The notes: generated by a model from the sequence alone, not told the origin. A DNA stretch of 34,904 nucleotides from Alkalispirochaeta americana (GCF_900156105.1 NZ_FTMS01000020.1:1-34904); one strand, 5' to 3'. Shown: positions 24,686 to 33,343, counted from the stretch's first letter. Program-made: numbers and translations.

Positions 24686-25045
24686 ATGCCAAGGAATCAG
24701 CGACGGGGACCCAGAGATACACCTCGGTTCATTCTGGGGTTTTTTGAGAGGTCTATTGTTCTCTCTTCGGGAGGGGCCTTCGTGGCCGCTCTGCTCTATG
24801 TGGCAGGAAACTACCAGGCCTTCTCCCAGGAAACTCAGACCTATCTCTTGCGGCTGATTCAGTACCTGGGGGCTTTCTCGGGGTTAACCGCTCTGCTTGC
24901 CTTCGCGGGCGAGCTTGTCCTGGTGGTGTCTCGCAGAGAATGGCGACGGTTGTACCGCCTGGCCGGGTTGGTTCTGACGGTCTTCCTGGTGGGGGCTCTC
25001 TTCCTGGGGAGCTCGGCCATTATCGTGCTTCAGAAACCACTGTGA
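24686..25045 (+). CDS. Small integral membrane protein, unknown function
   Basis: 119 residues from ATG 24686: a basic N-terminus (PRNQRRGPRDTPRF) and three probable membrane segments (SIVLSSGGAFVAALLYVAGN, LGAFSGLTALLAFAGELVLV, LAGLVLTVFLVGALFLGSSA). No Shine-Dalgarno precedes this ATG, and in-frame GTG codons at 24665 and 24683 are alternatives, so the start is tentative. The stop overlaps the map start (GTGA), indicating translational coupling. Family not recognised. Confidence 0.7.
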   Translation: MPRNQRRGPRDTPRFILGFFERSIVLSSGGAFVAALLYVAGNYQAFSQETQTYLLRLIQYLGAFSGLTALLAFAGELVLVVSRREWRRLYRLAGLVLTVFLVGALFLGSSAIIVLQKPL

Positions 25046-25863
25046 TCACGCCCCTCTCCCGGAGATCGCCTCTGGAAATACGCAGGATTGCCCAGGTCAG
25101 CAGAGTTCTCTTTCCTTTCTTTGACGAGATAGCCCGGCGATCCTGGGAGGGGCTTCCCTCGGGAGAGATCGACCGCCAGGCGCGACGCTATTTATCCCGG
25201 CATGGACTCGTCAGCGCTCTTGTGGGCTACCGGGGCTATCCCGCTCACTGCAGCGTGAGCATCAACGCTACGGCGGTTCATGGGATACCCTCGGCCCGGT
25301 CCATCAGAAGGGGCGATATCTTCACCGTTGATGTTGCCGCCCGGGCTGCGGGGTGGGTGAGTGATGCTGCCTGGACCTACCTGATGCCGGGGTGTTCGCG
25401 CCGGGTTGAGTGTTTTTACCATACCTCGTGGCGTGCTTTCCGGGATCTTCTGGGTGCGATCGAACCGGAGATATCGCTGGGTGAACTCTCATCGATTTCC
25501 CAGGAGATTGCTGATCGGGAGGGGCTTTCCGTGCTTGGGGAATGTCTTGGCCACGGCATAGGCCGGGAACTGCACGAGCCGCCGGTGATCCCCTTTGTTC
25601 GCCAGGGAGAAGGGTCGGTGGCGGCCTCGGTGCGTCTTGCCGAGGGAATGGTTTTCAATATTGAGCCGGTCTACAGCAGTGGCGATGGAACGGTGGAAAT
25701 GGAAGATGACGGCTGGGGAATCATCACGTCCGACCGCTCCGAGACAGCTCATTTTGAGCTGACCCTGGTAATTCACCAGAACCGGGTGGAGATCCTGCAA
25801 TTCGGCCGTTCCCTGGCCCGGGAGCTTCCTGAGACGCCTCCCTTTGGGGTTCTTCCGGGCTGA
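25042..25863 (+). CDS. map: Methionine aminopeptidase, type I
   Basis: It removes the initiator methionine from new proteins. All metal ligands are visible: VDV and WVSDAA aspartates (in GDIFTVDVAARAAGWVSDAA), the GHGIGRELHEPP histidine, the FNIEP glutamate and the glutamate of TAHFELT. The substrate histidine is in YPAHCSVSINATAVHGIP. Some surrounding positions differ from the commonest form (SINATAVHGIP rather than SINEVVCHGIP; FELT rather than YEHT), suggesting a divergent copy. GTG 25042 overlaps the preceding stop by four bases; 273 residues is slightly longer than usual. Confidence 0.93.
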   Translation: MITPLSRRSPLEIRRIAQVSRVLFPFFDEIARRSWEGLPSGEIDRQARRYLSRHGLVSALVGYRGYPAHCSVSINATAVHGIPSARSIRRGDIFTVDVAARAAGWVSDAAWTYLMPGCSRRVECFYHTSWRAFRDLLGAIEPEISLGELSSISQEIADREGLSVLGECLGHGIGRELHEPPVIPFVRQGEGSVAASVRLAEGMVFNIEPVYSSGDGTVEMEDDGWGIITSDRSETAHFELTLVIHQNRVEILQFGRSLARELPETPPFGVLPG

Positions 25864-25937
25864 CTCTCCCTGCCGGCAGCCCTTGCCGGTTCCGGAGAAA
25901 AGTCTTCCGGGGGCAGATTGTTCAGCAGGTTTTTCGG

Positions 25938-25967
25938 TTGACACGGGGGCCCCTGACGGTGCAAAGT
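25938..25967 (+). promoter_or_regulatory. Promoter of tRNA-Thr
   Basis: TTGACA at 25938-25943, an 18-base spacer and CAAAGT at 25962-25967, twenty bases before the mature tRNA. The -35 is perfect, the -10 weak. Confidence 0.5.
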
Positions 25968-25986
25968 AGCTGACGAATAATGCCAC

Positions 25987-26060
25987 GCCACCTTAGCTCA
26001 GCTGGCCAGAGCACGTGACTTGTAATCTCGGGGTCGTCGGTTCGAATCCGACAGGTGGCT
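25987..26060 (+). tRNA. tRNA-Thr (anticodon TGT)
   Basis: 74 bases with acceptor stem GCCACCT / AGGTGGC, D-arm GCTCAGCTGGCCAGAGC, anticodon loop CTTGTAA (anticodon TGT, threonine) and T-arm GTCGGTTCGAATCCGAC. The discriminator is T and no CCA is encoded. The anticodon stem CGTGA / TCTCG contains one T-T pair, which is unusual. An own promoter and terminator bracket the gene. DNA beyond it changes in composition. Confidence 0.95.
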
Positions 26061-26068
26061 CTTGCAGG

Positions 26069-26107
26069 GCCCGGCAACGTACTGATGTACACTGCCGGGC
26101 TTTTTTT
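26069..26107 (+). terminator. Intrinsic terminator of tRNA-Thr
   Basis: GCCCGGCA (26069-26076) and TGCCGGGC (26093-26100) form an eight-base perfect stem, followed by seven T at 26101-26107. Confidence 0.9.
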
Positions 26108-26140
26108 GTGGACCGCTTCTGGCGCCCGCCAGCGGGCCCG

Positions 26141-27088
26141 TTATTGTGTGTGACGGGCAACGTCCCGGGACAATCTCCTGAAAGATGCTGTCTTGACACG
26201 TCTCCGGTATTCCCGGGGGCTGATCTTTACGATTCTCTTGAAGCTTTGGGAAAAATAACTCGAAGAAGAGAATCCCACAATCGATGATATCTGCGATAGA
26301 GAGAGATCTGTCGAGTCGATAAGATGCTTGCACTCTTCTATGCGTTTTTCCAGCAGGTAGTTTATGGGTGATATTCCGTATGTCTTGGTGAACGTGTGTG
26401 ACATGTAGTATTTATTGAGGTGAGCGATTTTTGCTAATTGATCAAGATTTATGTTGTTCTTCATGTTTTGGTCGATATATTCCTTTACACGGGCACACTC
26501 CTTGCAGGCCTTTCGAGGCGGGGAAATCGAGATTCCCATCGATTTGTGCCGCATTATGTTTATCATGATCAGATTCAAAACATTCTGGCAATATTCTTTC
26601 TTGAAGGCATATCCGGGTTTTCTCATTTCATGGAGCAATGCCAGAAAAAGGAAGCGCATTTCCATTTTTGCATCGCGATAATATGCAACGGAGAATCCCC
26701 TGTCTTCAGGGCCAAAATCGAACTGAAGGCCCTCTATGCCAAGAACAATGTATTCCAGGGGATTTTCGCTGTGCGTGGATATTTCGGTGTGCTCCACGTT
26801 TGCATTTACAATCACGAGAGAATCGCTGTTTATATCAACTGTGTGGTTATTTGCGAAGAACTGTCCCTCTCCGTTCATTACATAGAACATCTCGGAGAAA
26901 AAATGCGTGTGAGGAACGCTATGCCAGTCGTTTTCAAATTTTGATTTACTCAGGAACAGAAGCTTGAACCGGGGGGTGCTGTCGCTGAAAAAATGGTGCG
27001 TCCTTGATCCAGGGATTTCGCTTTCAGGGGGGATCGCTCCGGCTTCGTCCCCTGAATCGTCCCGAAAATCATAGCGCCGCATGCTCAC
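26141..27088 (-). CDS. AraC-family transcription regulator
   Basis: 315 residues. The N-terminal half has a cupin-like sensor (HSVPHTHFFSEMFYVMNGEG, DSLVIVNANVEHTEI), and the C-terminal ~100 residues are the AraC DNA-binding domain with two helix-turn-helix units: INLDQLAKIAHLNKYYMSHT, YGISPINYLLEKRIEECKHL, LSLSQISSIVGFSSSSYFSQ and the SFKRIVKISPREYRRR end. It is transcribed away from the sugar-transport genes with 142 bp between, where a direct-repeat pair fits an AraC-type binding site. It probably activates the solute-binding-protein operon when the imported sugar is present. Codon use is more AT-rich than in the core block. Confidence 0.92.
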   Translation of the reverse strand: MSMRRYDFRDDSGDEAGAIPPESEIPGSRTHHFFSDSTPRFKLLFLSKSKFENDWHSVPHTHFFSEMFYVMNGEGQFFANNHTVDINSDSLVIVNANVEHTEISTHSENPLEYIVLGIEGLQFDFGPEDRGFSVAYYRDAKMEMRFLFLALLHEMRKPGYAFKKEYCQNVLNLIMINIMRHKSMGISISPPRKACKECARVKEYIDQNMKNNINLDQLAKIAHLNKYYMSHTFTKTYGISPINYLLEKRIEECKHLIDSTDLSLSQISSIVGFSSSSYFSQSFKRIVKISPREYRRRVKTASFRRLSRDVARHTQ

Positions 27089-27141
27089 CCTCTCAATGTA
27101 CTACGCTCTCGCAGGCTCATCAAGACTGAAGGGAAAACGAG

Positions 27142-27203
27142 AGCAAGATAGCTAAAGAACTCAGCAAGATGGAGCTATGAATCTGAATCGCTCTGGTTAC
27201 ACT
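27142..27203 (+). promoter_or_regulatory. Candidate AraC half-sites and promoter of the sugar operon
   Basis: AGCAAGAT occurs at 27142-27149 and 27163-27170, 21 bp apart (two helical turns), each followed by an AGCTA-like run. A -10 candidate TACACT lies at 27198-27203 and no good -35 precedes it, so the downstream half-site would lie just beside the -35 position (27175), as in araI of araBAD. Assignment to the divergent regulator is inference. Confidence 0.5.
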
Positions 27204-27230
27204 GATTAAAAAGCAGGAGGTCCCCAGATT

Positions 27231-28544
27231 ATGAGGAACAGAATGGGAAAACTTTTTTTGTTAGTTCTGACAATAGTTGTTTTTGCGGCGTGTAGTGGCA
27301 GAAATGAATCGACGGCGAGCGAGGGGCGGATTACCGTAGCTGCGCTGGAGTCTGCCTATGGATCTGATTTGTGGAAAGAGGTGACCGAGGCCTTCTCTGC
27401 AAAAACAGGAATAGAGGTTGAGCTTGTAATCGACAGAAACATTGAGGATGTTATCGCTCCGGGAATGCAGGCTGGCGATTTCCCCGACGTTATTCATCTG
27501 GCTACAGGACGGGAAAGAGCGCTCACTGAAACCATGATAAAAGAAGGCGCTCTGGAGCCGCTCACCGATATGCTGGCGATGGTTATTCCCGGCGAAAATG
27601 TCCGTGTGCGTGACAAGATAGCCGGTGGTTTCCTGGAATCATCACTTACAAACCCGTACAGCGACAGAAAAACCTATCTTGCCCCGATGTTCTACAGTCC
27701 CTGCGGTCTTTTCTACAATGCCAATTTGCTTAAGGAAAAAGGATGGGACCTCCCTTCCACGTGGGACGAAATGTGGGAGCTGGGTGACAAAGCCAGGGCC
27801 GAGGGAATAGCCCTGTTCGCATATCCCACGGCCGGATATTTTGATGCATTTTTCTATGCGCTTCTTTATGTGGTGGGCGGTGCAGATTTTTTTGACAGGG
27901 CAACAACATTCACTGAGGGCATATGGGAGACCGGGGAAGCACGCAAGATCTTCGACATAATCGAAACTCTGGCCTCCTATACCGAGAGATCGGTGCCGTC
28001 AAATGCCAACAGTGCAAATTTTACACGGAATCAGCAGCTTGTCCTGGATAACAAGGCAATTTTCATGCCCAACGGGACGTGGGTGACCGGAGAGATGCGG
28101 GATGCTCCCAGAGCAGAGGGGTTTGAGTGGGGTTTGACCGGCTTGCCAGCTCTCGAGACCGGGGGCGATTCTTATTCCTATACCTGGTTCGAGCAGGCCT
28201 GGATTCCTGCGGGCGCCCGGAACAAGGATGCAGCAAAAACCTTTCTGGCCTATCTCTACTCCGACGAGGCGGCAGCCATTTTCGCCCGGAGCAGTGCCTA
28301 TCAGCCGATTGTCGGTCTGGGCGATATGCTGGAAGGTGAAAACAGCCTCTTCTACAGCATCTATGACGGCGGCACAAAGGCTGCTCTGGGTGCCTTTGCC
28401 ACAACCGTCCCGGTCGAAGGGGTCACCGTCTATGACACCTTTTTTGCTCCTGTAGATTCACTCGTTAACGGAAGCAGGACAAGGGAGATGTGGGTTAACC
28501 AGATAAAGCGAAATAGTGATCTCTTAAGGGCTGCGTTAAAGTAG
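27231..28544 (+). CDS. Sugar ABC transporter solute-binding lipoprotein
   Basis: 437 residues of the family 1 extracellular solute-binding proteins. The N-terminus has a basic start, a hydrophobic stretch and a relaxed lipobox ending at Cys21 (VVFAACSG), so the protein is membrane-anchored outside the cell membrane. Family stretches: DLWKEVTEAFSAKTGIEVEL, GDFPDVIHLATGRERALTET, APMFYSPCGLFYNANLLKEK, LPSTWDEMWELGDKARAEG. The AGGAGG at 27215-27220 precedes ATG 27231. Neighbours (two permeases and a GH112 phosphorylase) suggest it binds lacto-N-biose, galacto-N-biose or a related disaccharide; that is inference. Confidence 0.92.
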   Translation: MRNRMGKLFLLVLTIVVFAACSGRNESTASEGRITVAALESAYGSDLWKEVTEAFSAKTGIEVELVIDRNIEDVIAPGMQAGDFPDVIHLATGRERALTETMIKEGALEPLTDMLAMVIPGENVRVRDKIAGGFLESSLTNPYSDRKTYLAPMFYSPCGLFYNANLLKEKGWDLPSTWDEMWELGDKARAEGIALFAYPTAGYFDAFFYALLYVVGGADFFDRATTFTEGIWETGEARKIFDIIETLASYTERSVPSNANSANFTRNQQLVLDNKAIFMPNGTWVTGEMRDAPRAEGFEWGLTGLPALETGGDSYSYTWFEQAWIPAGARNKDAAKTFLAYLYSDEAAAIFARSSAYQPIVGLGDMLEGENSLFYSIYDGGTKAALGAFATTVPVEGVTVYDTFFAPVDSLVNGSRTREMWVNQIKRNSDLLRAALK

Positions 28545-28602
28545 GTCCCTGCAAACTTTGCGGCGGGCATTGTTTTGCTCGCCGCTCTCCGGAGGATAAG
28601 GG

Positions 28603-29493
28603 GTGAAAAAAAATTCGAAGGGCGCATTTATCTTTATGTGCCTGGCTCCTTCTGTGGTGTTATTTACATTGTTCATGGTAGTTCCCACGATAAATGTATT
28701 CAGGATGTCCTTCTATCGGTGGGGTGGATATTCTGCGAGCAGAACCTTTGTTGGTCTGGACAATTTCAGGATACTTTTTTCCGGTGATATGAGGTTTCTC
28801 CAGTCTTTTCAGAACACGGTTCTGCTCATATCAGTGGTAAGTATTGTAACTTTCGGGATTTCTCTTGTATTCGCCAGTATTCTCTCACGAGAAGACGTGA
28901 AGGGTAAAAATTTTTTCCGCGTTGTTTTTTATATTCCGAACATTCTTTCCGTTGTCATAATAAGTGCAATATTTAGCGCTATCTATGAAGCAAACAACGG
29001 GATGCTAAACAGTATAATTTCTTTTTTTGACCGAACCAGAGAGCCTGTCTACTGGCTGGGTGATAACGACATCGTGATCTTTAGTATAGCCGGAGCAATG
29101 GTTTGGCAGGCGATTGGCTACTACATGGTGATGTATATGGCGAGCATGGCCTCGGTTCCGGAAAGTCTTTATGAATCGGCAAATCTGGAAGGCGCAGGAA
29201 AAATCCATCAATTCTTCAGGATCACTGTTCCACTCATATGGTCGAATATAAGGACGACGATGACGTTTTTCATAATCAGTAGCATAAATCTGAGTTTCCT
29301 CTTTGTTACTGCCATGACGAATGGCGGGCCCGATGGAGCATCGGAAGTTTTCTTGAGCTACATGTATCGGCAGGCCTATACGAACTCGAGTTATGGCTAC
29401 GGTATGGCCATAGGAGTCGTGGTATTTACTTTCTCTTTTGCCTTGAGCGGAATTGTCAATCTTGTGACGTATCGCGATCCAATAGAAATATAG
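28603..29493 (+). CDS. Sugar ABC permease 1 (MalF-like)
   Basis: 296 residues with six predicted membrane segments, starting with FIFMCLAPSVVLFTLFMVVP. The cytoplasmic loop that contacts the ATPase has the EAA-type sequence ESANLEGAGKIHQFFRITVP. Other hallmarks are the GLDNFRILF region and PNILSVVIISAIF. GTG 28603 follows GGAGG at 28590. It pairs with the next gene, whose start follows 13 bases after its stop. Confidence 0.93.
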   Translation: MKKNSKGAFIFMCLAPSVVLFTLFMVVPTINVFRMSFYRWGGYSASRTFVGLDNFRILFSGDMRFLQSFQNTVLLISVVSIVTFGISLVFASILSREDVKGKNFFRVVFYIPNILSVVIISAIFSAIYEANNGMLNSIISFFDRTREPVYWLGDNDIVIFSIAGAMVWQAIGYYMVMYMASMASVPESLYESANLEGAGKIHQFFRITVPLIWSNIRTTMTFFIISSINLSFLFVTAMTNGGPDGASEVFLSYMYRQAYTNSSYGYGMAIGVVVFTFSFALSGIVNLVTYRDPIEI

Positions 29494-29506
29494 TTTGGTT
29501 GACACT

Positions 29507-30391
29507 ATGAAATTATTTGAACACACATTTGGAAAAATTTACAGAATATTCATTTACGTTGCCCTGATTAGCCTGGCAGTTAGTGTGATTATTCCTGTCG
29601 CATGGGTCTTCATGGCTTCTATCAAGAAGAACAGTGAATTTTACGGAAATCCCTGGTTACTCCCGGAGGGGTTTCACTACCAGAATTTCGTCGAGGCCTG
29701 GAGCAATGCCCGGATGGGCGAATATATGATGAGCAGCGTTATTGTTACTCTGCTGGCAATATGTATTCTCCTGGTGGTTGCGCTCCCTGCAGCTTACTGT
29801 CTCAGCAGATTCCGTTTTCGCATGAGAAGATTCCTTCGTGTGCTTTTCATGGGAGGGCTCTTTATAAACGTGAATTACATCGTTGTTCCGATATTTCTTA
29901 TGTTTGTCGGTTTTGACGGATATCTCCGTGATTACGGCATGGATGGTTTTTTCCTGAACAACATCTTCGTCCTGGCTCTGGTGTATGCCTCCACAGCTTT
30001 GCCATTCACAATATATCTCCTCAGTGGCTATTTTGTTACGCTTTCCTCCTCCTACGAGGAGGCCGCATATATCGACGGGGCAGGGTATTTCCGGACCATG
30101 ATGCATGTAATGTTTCCCATGGCCATGCCCAGTATTATCACGGTTATCTTGTTTAACTCTCTTGCCTTCTGGAATGAATACATCATAGCCATCACACTTC
30201 TTACACGGCCGGGGGGGACCAGAACTCTTCCGGTTGGCCTGATGAATTTGATGAAAGCGCAAAATGCAGCAGCCCAATATGGTCAGCTGTATGCAGGGCT
30301 TGTGCTGGTTATGGTCCCGACCCTGGTTCTCTACATCTGTGTCCAGAAAAAACTGACCGAAGGAATGAATCTTGGGGGGCTAAAGGGATAA
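29507..30391 (+). CDS. Sugar ABC permease 2 (MalG-like)
   Basis: 294 residues of the MalG/LacG type, with membrane segments (IFIYVALISLAVSVIIPVAW, ILLVVALPAAYCLSRFRFRM, LPVGLMNLMKAQ near the end) and the EAA loop EEAAYIDGAGYFRTMMHVMF. ATG 29507 is taken as start; TTG 29495 lies four codons upstream. No ATPase gene accompanies the pair, as is common for MalFG-type sugar importers that share one ATPase. The 58-residue protein gene starts five bases after its stop. Confidence 0.92.
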   Translation: MKLFEHTFGKIYRIFIYVALISLAVSVIIPVAWVFMASIKKNSEFYGNPWLLPEGFHYQNFVEAWSNARMGEYMMSSVIVTLLAICILLVVALPAAYCLSRFRFRMRRFLRVLFMGGLFINVNYIVVPIFLMFVGFDGYLRDYGMDGFFLNNIFVLALVYASTALPFTIYLLSGYFVTLSSSYEEAAYIDGAGYFRTMMHVMFPMAMPSIITVILFNSLAFWNEYIIAITLLTRPGGTRTLPVGLMNLMKAQNAAAQYGQLYAGLVLVMVPTLVLYICVQKKLTEGMNLGGLKG

Positions 30392-30396
30392 TTGTC

Positions 30397-30573
30397 ATGG
30401 AAAAATTAACACACCTCTTTTTCACTGCGGGGAAAACAGTGCTGGCGGGCGTTTTCCTCTGGATGGTTATCGACGGTCAGAAAACAACGGGCTGGGCAAA
30501 CGCCGGCCGCATGATGGCAGGTCTCGCGGGACTGCTTCTGCTTCTTTATCTGTACAACAGAAAAGACAAGTAA
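30397..30573 (+). CDS. Small two-helix membrane protein (resembles DUF6903 type)
   Basis: 58 residues from ATG 30397, below common ORF cut-offs. Two membrane segments (LFFTAGKTVLAGVFLWMVID and GRMMAGLAGLLLLLYLYNRK) flank a short GQKTTGW loop. The GQKxxG ... GLAGLLLLLYLYN(R)K pattern resembles small proteins found beside GH112 phosphorylase genes in Firmicutes (DUF6903, from memory and unverified). It lies between permease 2 and the phosphorylase, both within 25 bases, so it is in the operon. Its function is unknown. Confidence 0.8.
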   Translation: MEKLTHLFFTAGKTVLAGVFLWMVIDGQKTTGWANAGRMMAGLAGLLLLLYLYNRKDK

Positions 30574-30591
30574 TTTTATTTTGGGGGAGAA

Positions 30592-32766
30592 ATGAAGAGC
30601 GACACTACGATGGGGGGGCGGGTAACTATACCGACGGATGTTGATGTGGTTCCGGAAACACTCGAACTCATCAGACGATGGGGGGCCGATGCTGTTCGTG
30701 ATTGCGACGGCACCGATTATCCTGCCGGGCTGCGCGATCTGGATGCCAAAGTCTATAGCACCTACTACACCACGAGAAAGGACAATGAATGGGCGCTGGC
30801 CAACCCTGATGAGGTGCAGCAGTGTTACATCATGACCGGTTTCAGGACATCGCCGGGGGGAGAACTCCGTGTGGAGCTCATGCAGGGTATAGCCCAGGAA
30901 CTGCTCCGGGTAAATTCTCAGGATGATATCACCCGATGGTGGGAGGTGGTGGACCGAACCTCGGGATTACCTCTTCCCGCAAGCGACTGGTCCTATGAAG
31001 AGGAGACAGAAACGGTAATAATCAGGAACACTCGTGCTTTTCATGAGTATACCGTCAGTTTTCTTGCCTATATCATCTGGGATCCCGTCCACATGTATAA
31101 CGCCGTGGTCAATGAATGGAAAGATGTCGATCACCAGATAACGTTTGACGTGAGGCAACCGAAGACACGGGCCTACTCGATGAAGCGATTACGCAATTTT
31201 ATCGAGAACAATCCCCATGTCGATGTTATTCGGTATACAACGTTTTTTCACCAGTTTACCTTGATTTTTGATGACCTCCGCCGGGAAAAATATGTTGACT
31301 GGTATGGCTATTCTGCCTCGGTAAGCCCCTATATCCTCGAGAAATTTGAGCAGGAAGCCGGGTACCCCTTTCGGCCAGAGTTCATCATAGATCAGGGGTA
31401 TTATAACAACCAGTATCGGGTGCCGAGCAGGGAGTTTCTTGATTTTGTCGATTTTCAGCGCCGTGAGGTGGCAGAGCTGGCAAAAGAGATGGTGGATATA
31501 ACCCGCGAATATGGGAAAGAAGCCATGATGTTTCTCGGGGATCACTGGATTGGCACGGAACCATTTATGGACGAGTTTCAGAAGATCGGTCTTGATGCGG
31601 TTGTGGGAAGTGTAGGAAATGGTTCTACCCTGCGGCTGATCAGCGATATCAAGGGTGTAAAATATACCGAGGGCCGGTTTTTGCCCTATTTTTTCCCGGA
31701 CACATTTTATGATGGTGGAGATCCCGTTAGCGAGGCAAAAAATAACTGGGTTACAGCCCGCAGGGCTATACTCCGCAATCCCGTTGACAGGATAGGCTAC
31801 GGGGGATATCTCAAGCTGGCGTGCCAGTTCCCCGATTTCGTGGATTATGTTGAAAATGTTTGTAACGAATTTCGCCTGCTTTACCGCAATATCGATGGAG
31901 CGCAGCCATATTGTGCCAAAAAAGTTGCGATCCTGAACTGCTGGGGTCACATGCGCGCCTGGGGATGCCACATGGTTCATCACGCGCTTTACCAGAAACC
32001 GAATTACAGTTATGCCGGTGTTATTGAGAGTCTCAGCGGAGCCCCCTTCGACGTTGTCTTTCTCAGTTTTGATGATATCAGGAAGAACGAGAGGATTCTG
32101 GACGATGTTGATGTCATCATCAATTGTGGGGACGCAGATACGGCTCACACAGGTGGAGTGGAATGGGAAGATCCTCTGGTGACTTCACGAATAAAGCGAT
32201 TCGTCTATGAGGGCGGAGGTTTTATTGGTATAGGGGAACCAGGAGGTCACCAGTATCAGGGCAGGTTTCTGCAGGTTTCTGCAATTCTGGGTGTGGAAAA
32301 GGAAACGGGCTTCACCCTGGGATACGACAAGTACAACTGGGATCAGGACAAGGCGCATTTTATCATGGCCGATTCTTCTGATCTCTCGAGCTTTGGTGAA
32401 GGAAAGAAGGGCATGTATGCTCTCCCTGAGGCGACCGTGCTGGTTCAGGAGGATCGGGATGTCCAGCTGGCAGTGAACAGCTATGGCCAGGGGAGAGGCG
32501 TTTATGTCAGTGGTCTTCCCTATAGTTTTGAAAATACCCGCCTTCTGCACCGCTCGATTCTGTGGAGTTCCGGGGGCGAGGATGATTTGCTGGCCTGGTT
32601 CAGCTCGAACTACAACGTGGAGGTCCATGCTTTTCCGGAAAAAGGGAAGTATTGTGTGGTTAACAATACCTATGAACCGCAGAAGACAAGGGTTTACCGG
32701 GGGGATGGAACCTCGTTTGAACTGAATCTGGATGCCAACGCAATTTTGTGGTACGAAATCGATTGA
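30592..32766 (+). CDS. gnpA: GH112 galactosyl-N-acetylhexosamine (or related) phosphorylase
   Basis: 724 residues of glycoside hydrolase family 112. These cytoplasmic enzymes split beta-1,3-galactosyl-GlcNAc or -GalNAc (some members beta-1,4-galactosyl-rhamnose) with phosphate, releasing galactose-1-phosphate. Family features: GRVTIPTDVDVVPETLELIR with WGADAVRDCDGTDYP near the N-terminus, DVIRYTTFFHQFTLIFDD, the FLGDHWIGTEPF segment whose Asp317 corresponds to the general acid known in the bifidobacterial enzyme, and the second-domain stretches YEGGGFIGIGEPGGHQYQG and GQGRGVYVSGLPYSFENTRL. Length matches the family. ATG 30592 has GGGGGAG upstream. Which galactoside it prefers cannot be read from the sequence. 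Confidence 0.93.
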   Translation: MKSDTTMGGRVTIPTDVDVVPETLELIRRWGADAVRDCDGTDYPAGLRDLDAKVYSTYYTTRKDNEWALANPDEVQQCYIMTGFRTSPGGELRVELMQGIAQELLRVNSQDDITRWWEVVDRTSGLPLPASDWSYEEETETVIIRNTRAFHEYTVSFLAYIIWDPVHMYNAVVNEWKDVDHQITFDVRQPKTRAYSMKRLRNFIENNPHVDVIRYTTFFHQFTLIFDDLRREKYVDWYGYSASVSPYILEKFEQEAGYPFRPEFIIDQGYYNNQYRVPSREFLDFVDFQRREVAELAKEMVDITREYGKEAMMFLGDHWIGTEPFMDEFQKIGLDAVVGSVGNGSTLRLISDIKGVKYTEGRFLPYFFPDTFYDGGDPVSEAKNNWVTARRAILRNPVDRIGYGGYLKLACQFPDFVDYVENVCNEFRLLYRNIDGAQPYCAKKVAILNCWGHMRAWGCHMVHHALYQKPNYSYAGVIESLSGAPFDVVFLSFDDIRKNERILDDVDVIINCGDADTAHTGGVEWEDPLVTSRIKRFVYEGGGFIGIGEPGGHQYQGRFLQVSAILGVEKETGFTLGYDKYNWDQDKAHFIMADSSDLSSFGEGKKGMYALPEATVLVQEDRDVQLAVNSYGQGRGVYVSGLPYSFENTRLLHRSILWSSGGEDDLLAWFSSNYNVEVHAFPEKGKYCVVNNTYEPQKTRVYRGDGTSFELNLDANAILWYEID

Positions 32767-33343
32767 TGGGGTGATCCCGGGGAGGGCTGGTTGTGCCGGG
32801 TTTACCCCCGGCGCAGTCACTCCGGTGTACACGTCGAAAACGGCAACCGTGTGAACAACTCCCATTTCCCGACATCCTCTGGGAACTCAACAGACTCCGG
32901 GGCGGGAAAGAATTGTGCATTACAGAAGGCTCGCCGGCCATGTTGGGCCGCAGCAACGTTTTGAATGTCCATGGTCCATGACAACCAGCACCTTTACTAT
33001 GGCGCAATCAATGAAAACACTAAACCGGCGGTGAGTCTCCTGTGCAATGATTGAGTGTTCCAAGGGCAATCAGGAGATCGCCCTCCTGGCAACGCTGATT
33101 TCTCCGGGTATGTGCACACGGGTGCACACCCGGGATTGGACAAAACGCAAAAGGGCCTGTACTCTTGGGGGTCACCATTGAATTACCTCTTGGGCGTTTT
33201 TGTTTCAACTCATTACACAACATAGAGGCATTTTTTCCTGCCTGTGAAAATCGTTCAGTTTGGGATAAAATATTTTCATACGAAAATCACGAAATGGGTG
33301 TTCCTGCACTGTTTTTAATATTATAGTTATTTGGGAGTTTTGC
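32767..33343. other. 577-bp stretch after the sugar operon
   Basis: No convincing gene. A GC hairpin GCCGGG / CCCGGC (32795-32800 and 32807-32812) lies 30 bases after gnpA, but lacks a T-run, so it is at best a weak terminator. Around 33108-33128 there is a small GTGCACAC repeat pair. The last ~100 bp are AT-rich and include a TATTAT at 33319-33324, a possible -10 for the following gene without a clear -35. Confidence 0.4.

Noticed and set aside
25873-25889. Hairpin CCGGCA/TGCCGG after map as a terminator
   Set aside because: No T-run follows it, so intrinsic termination is unlikely.
32793-32981. A 62-residue plus-strand frame after gnpA
   Set aside because: No ribosome site and no protein-like pattern; overlaps the GC hairpin.
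33020-33223. A 67-residue minus-strand frame in the gap before the exported protein
   Set aside because: No Shine-Dalgarno and no recognisable sequence; likely chance.
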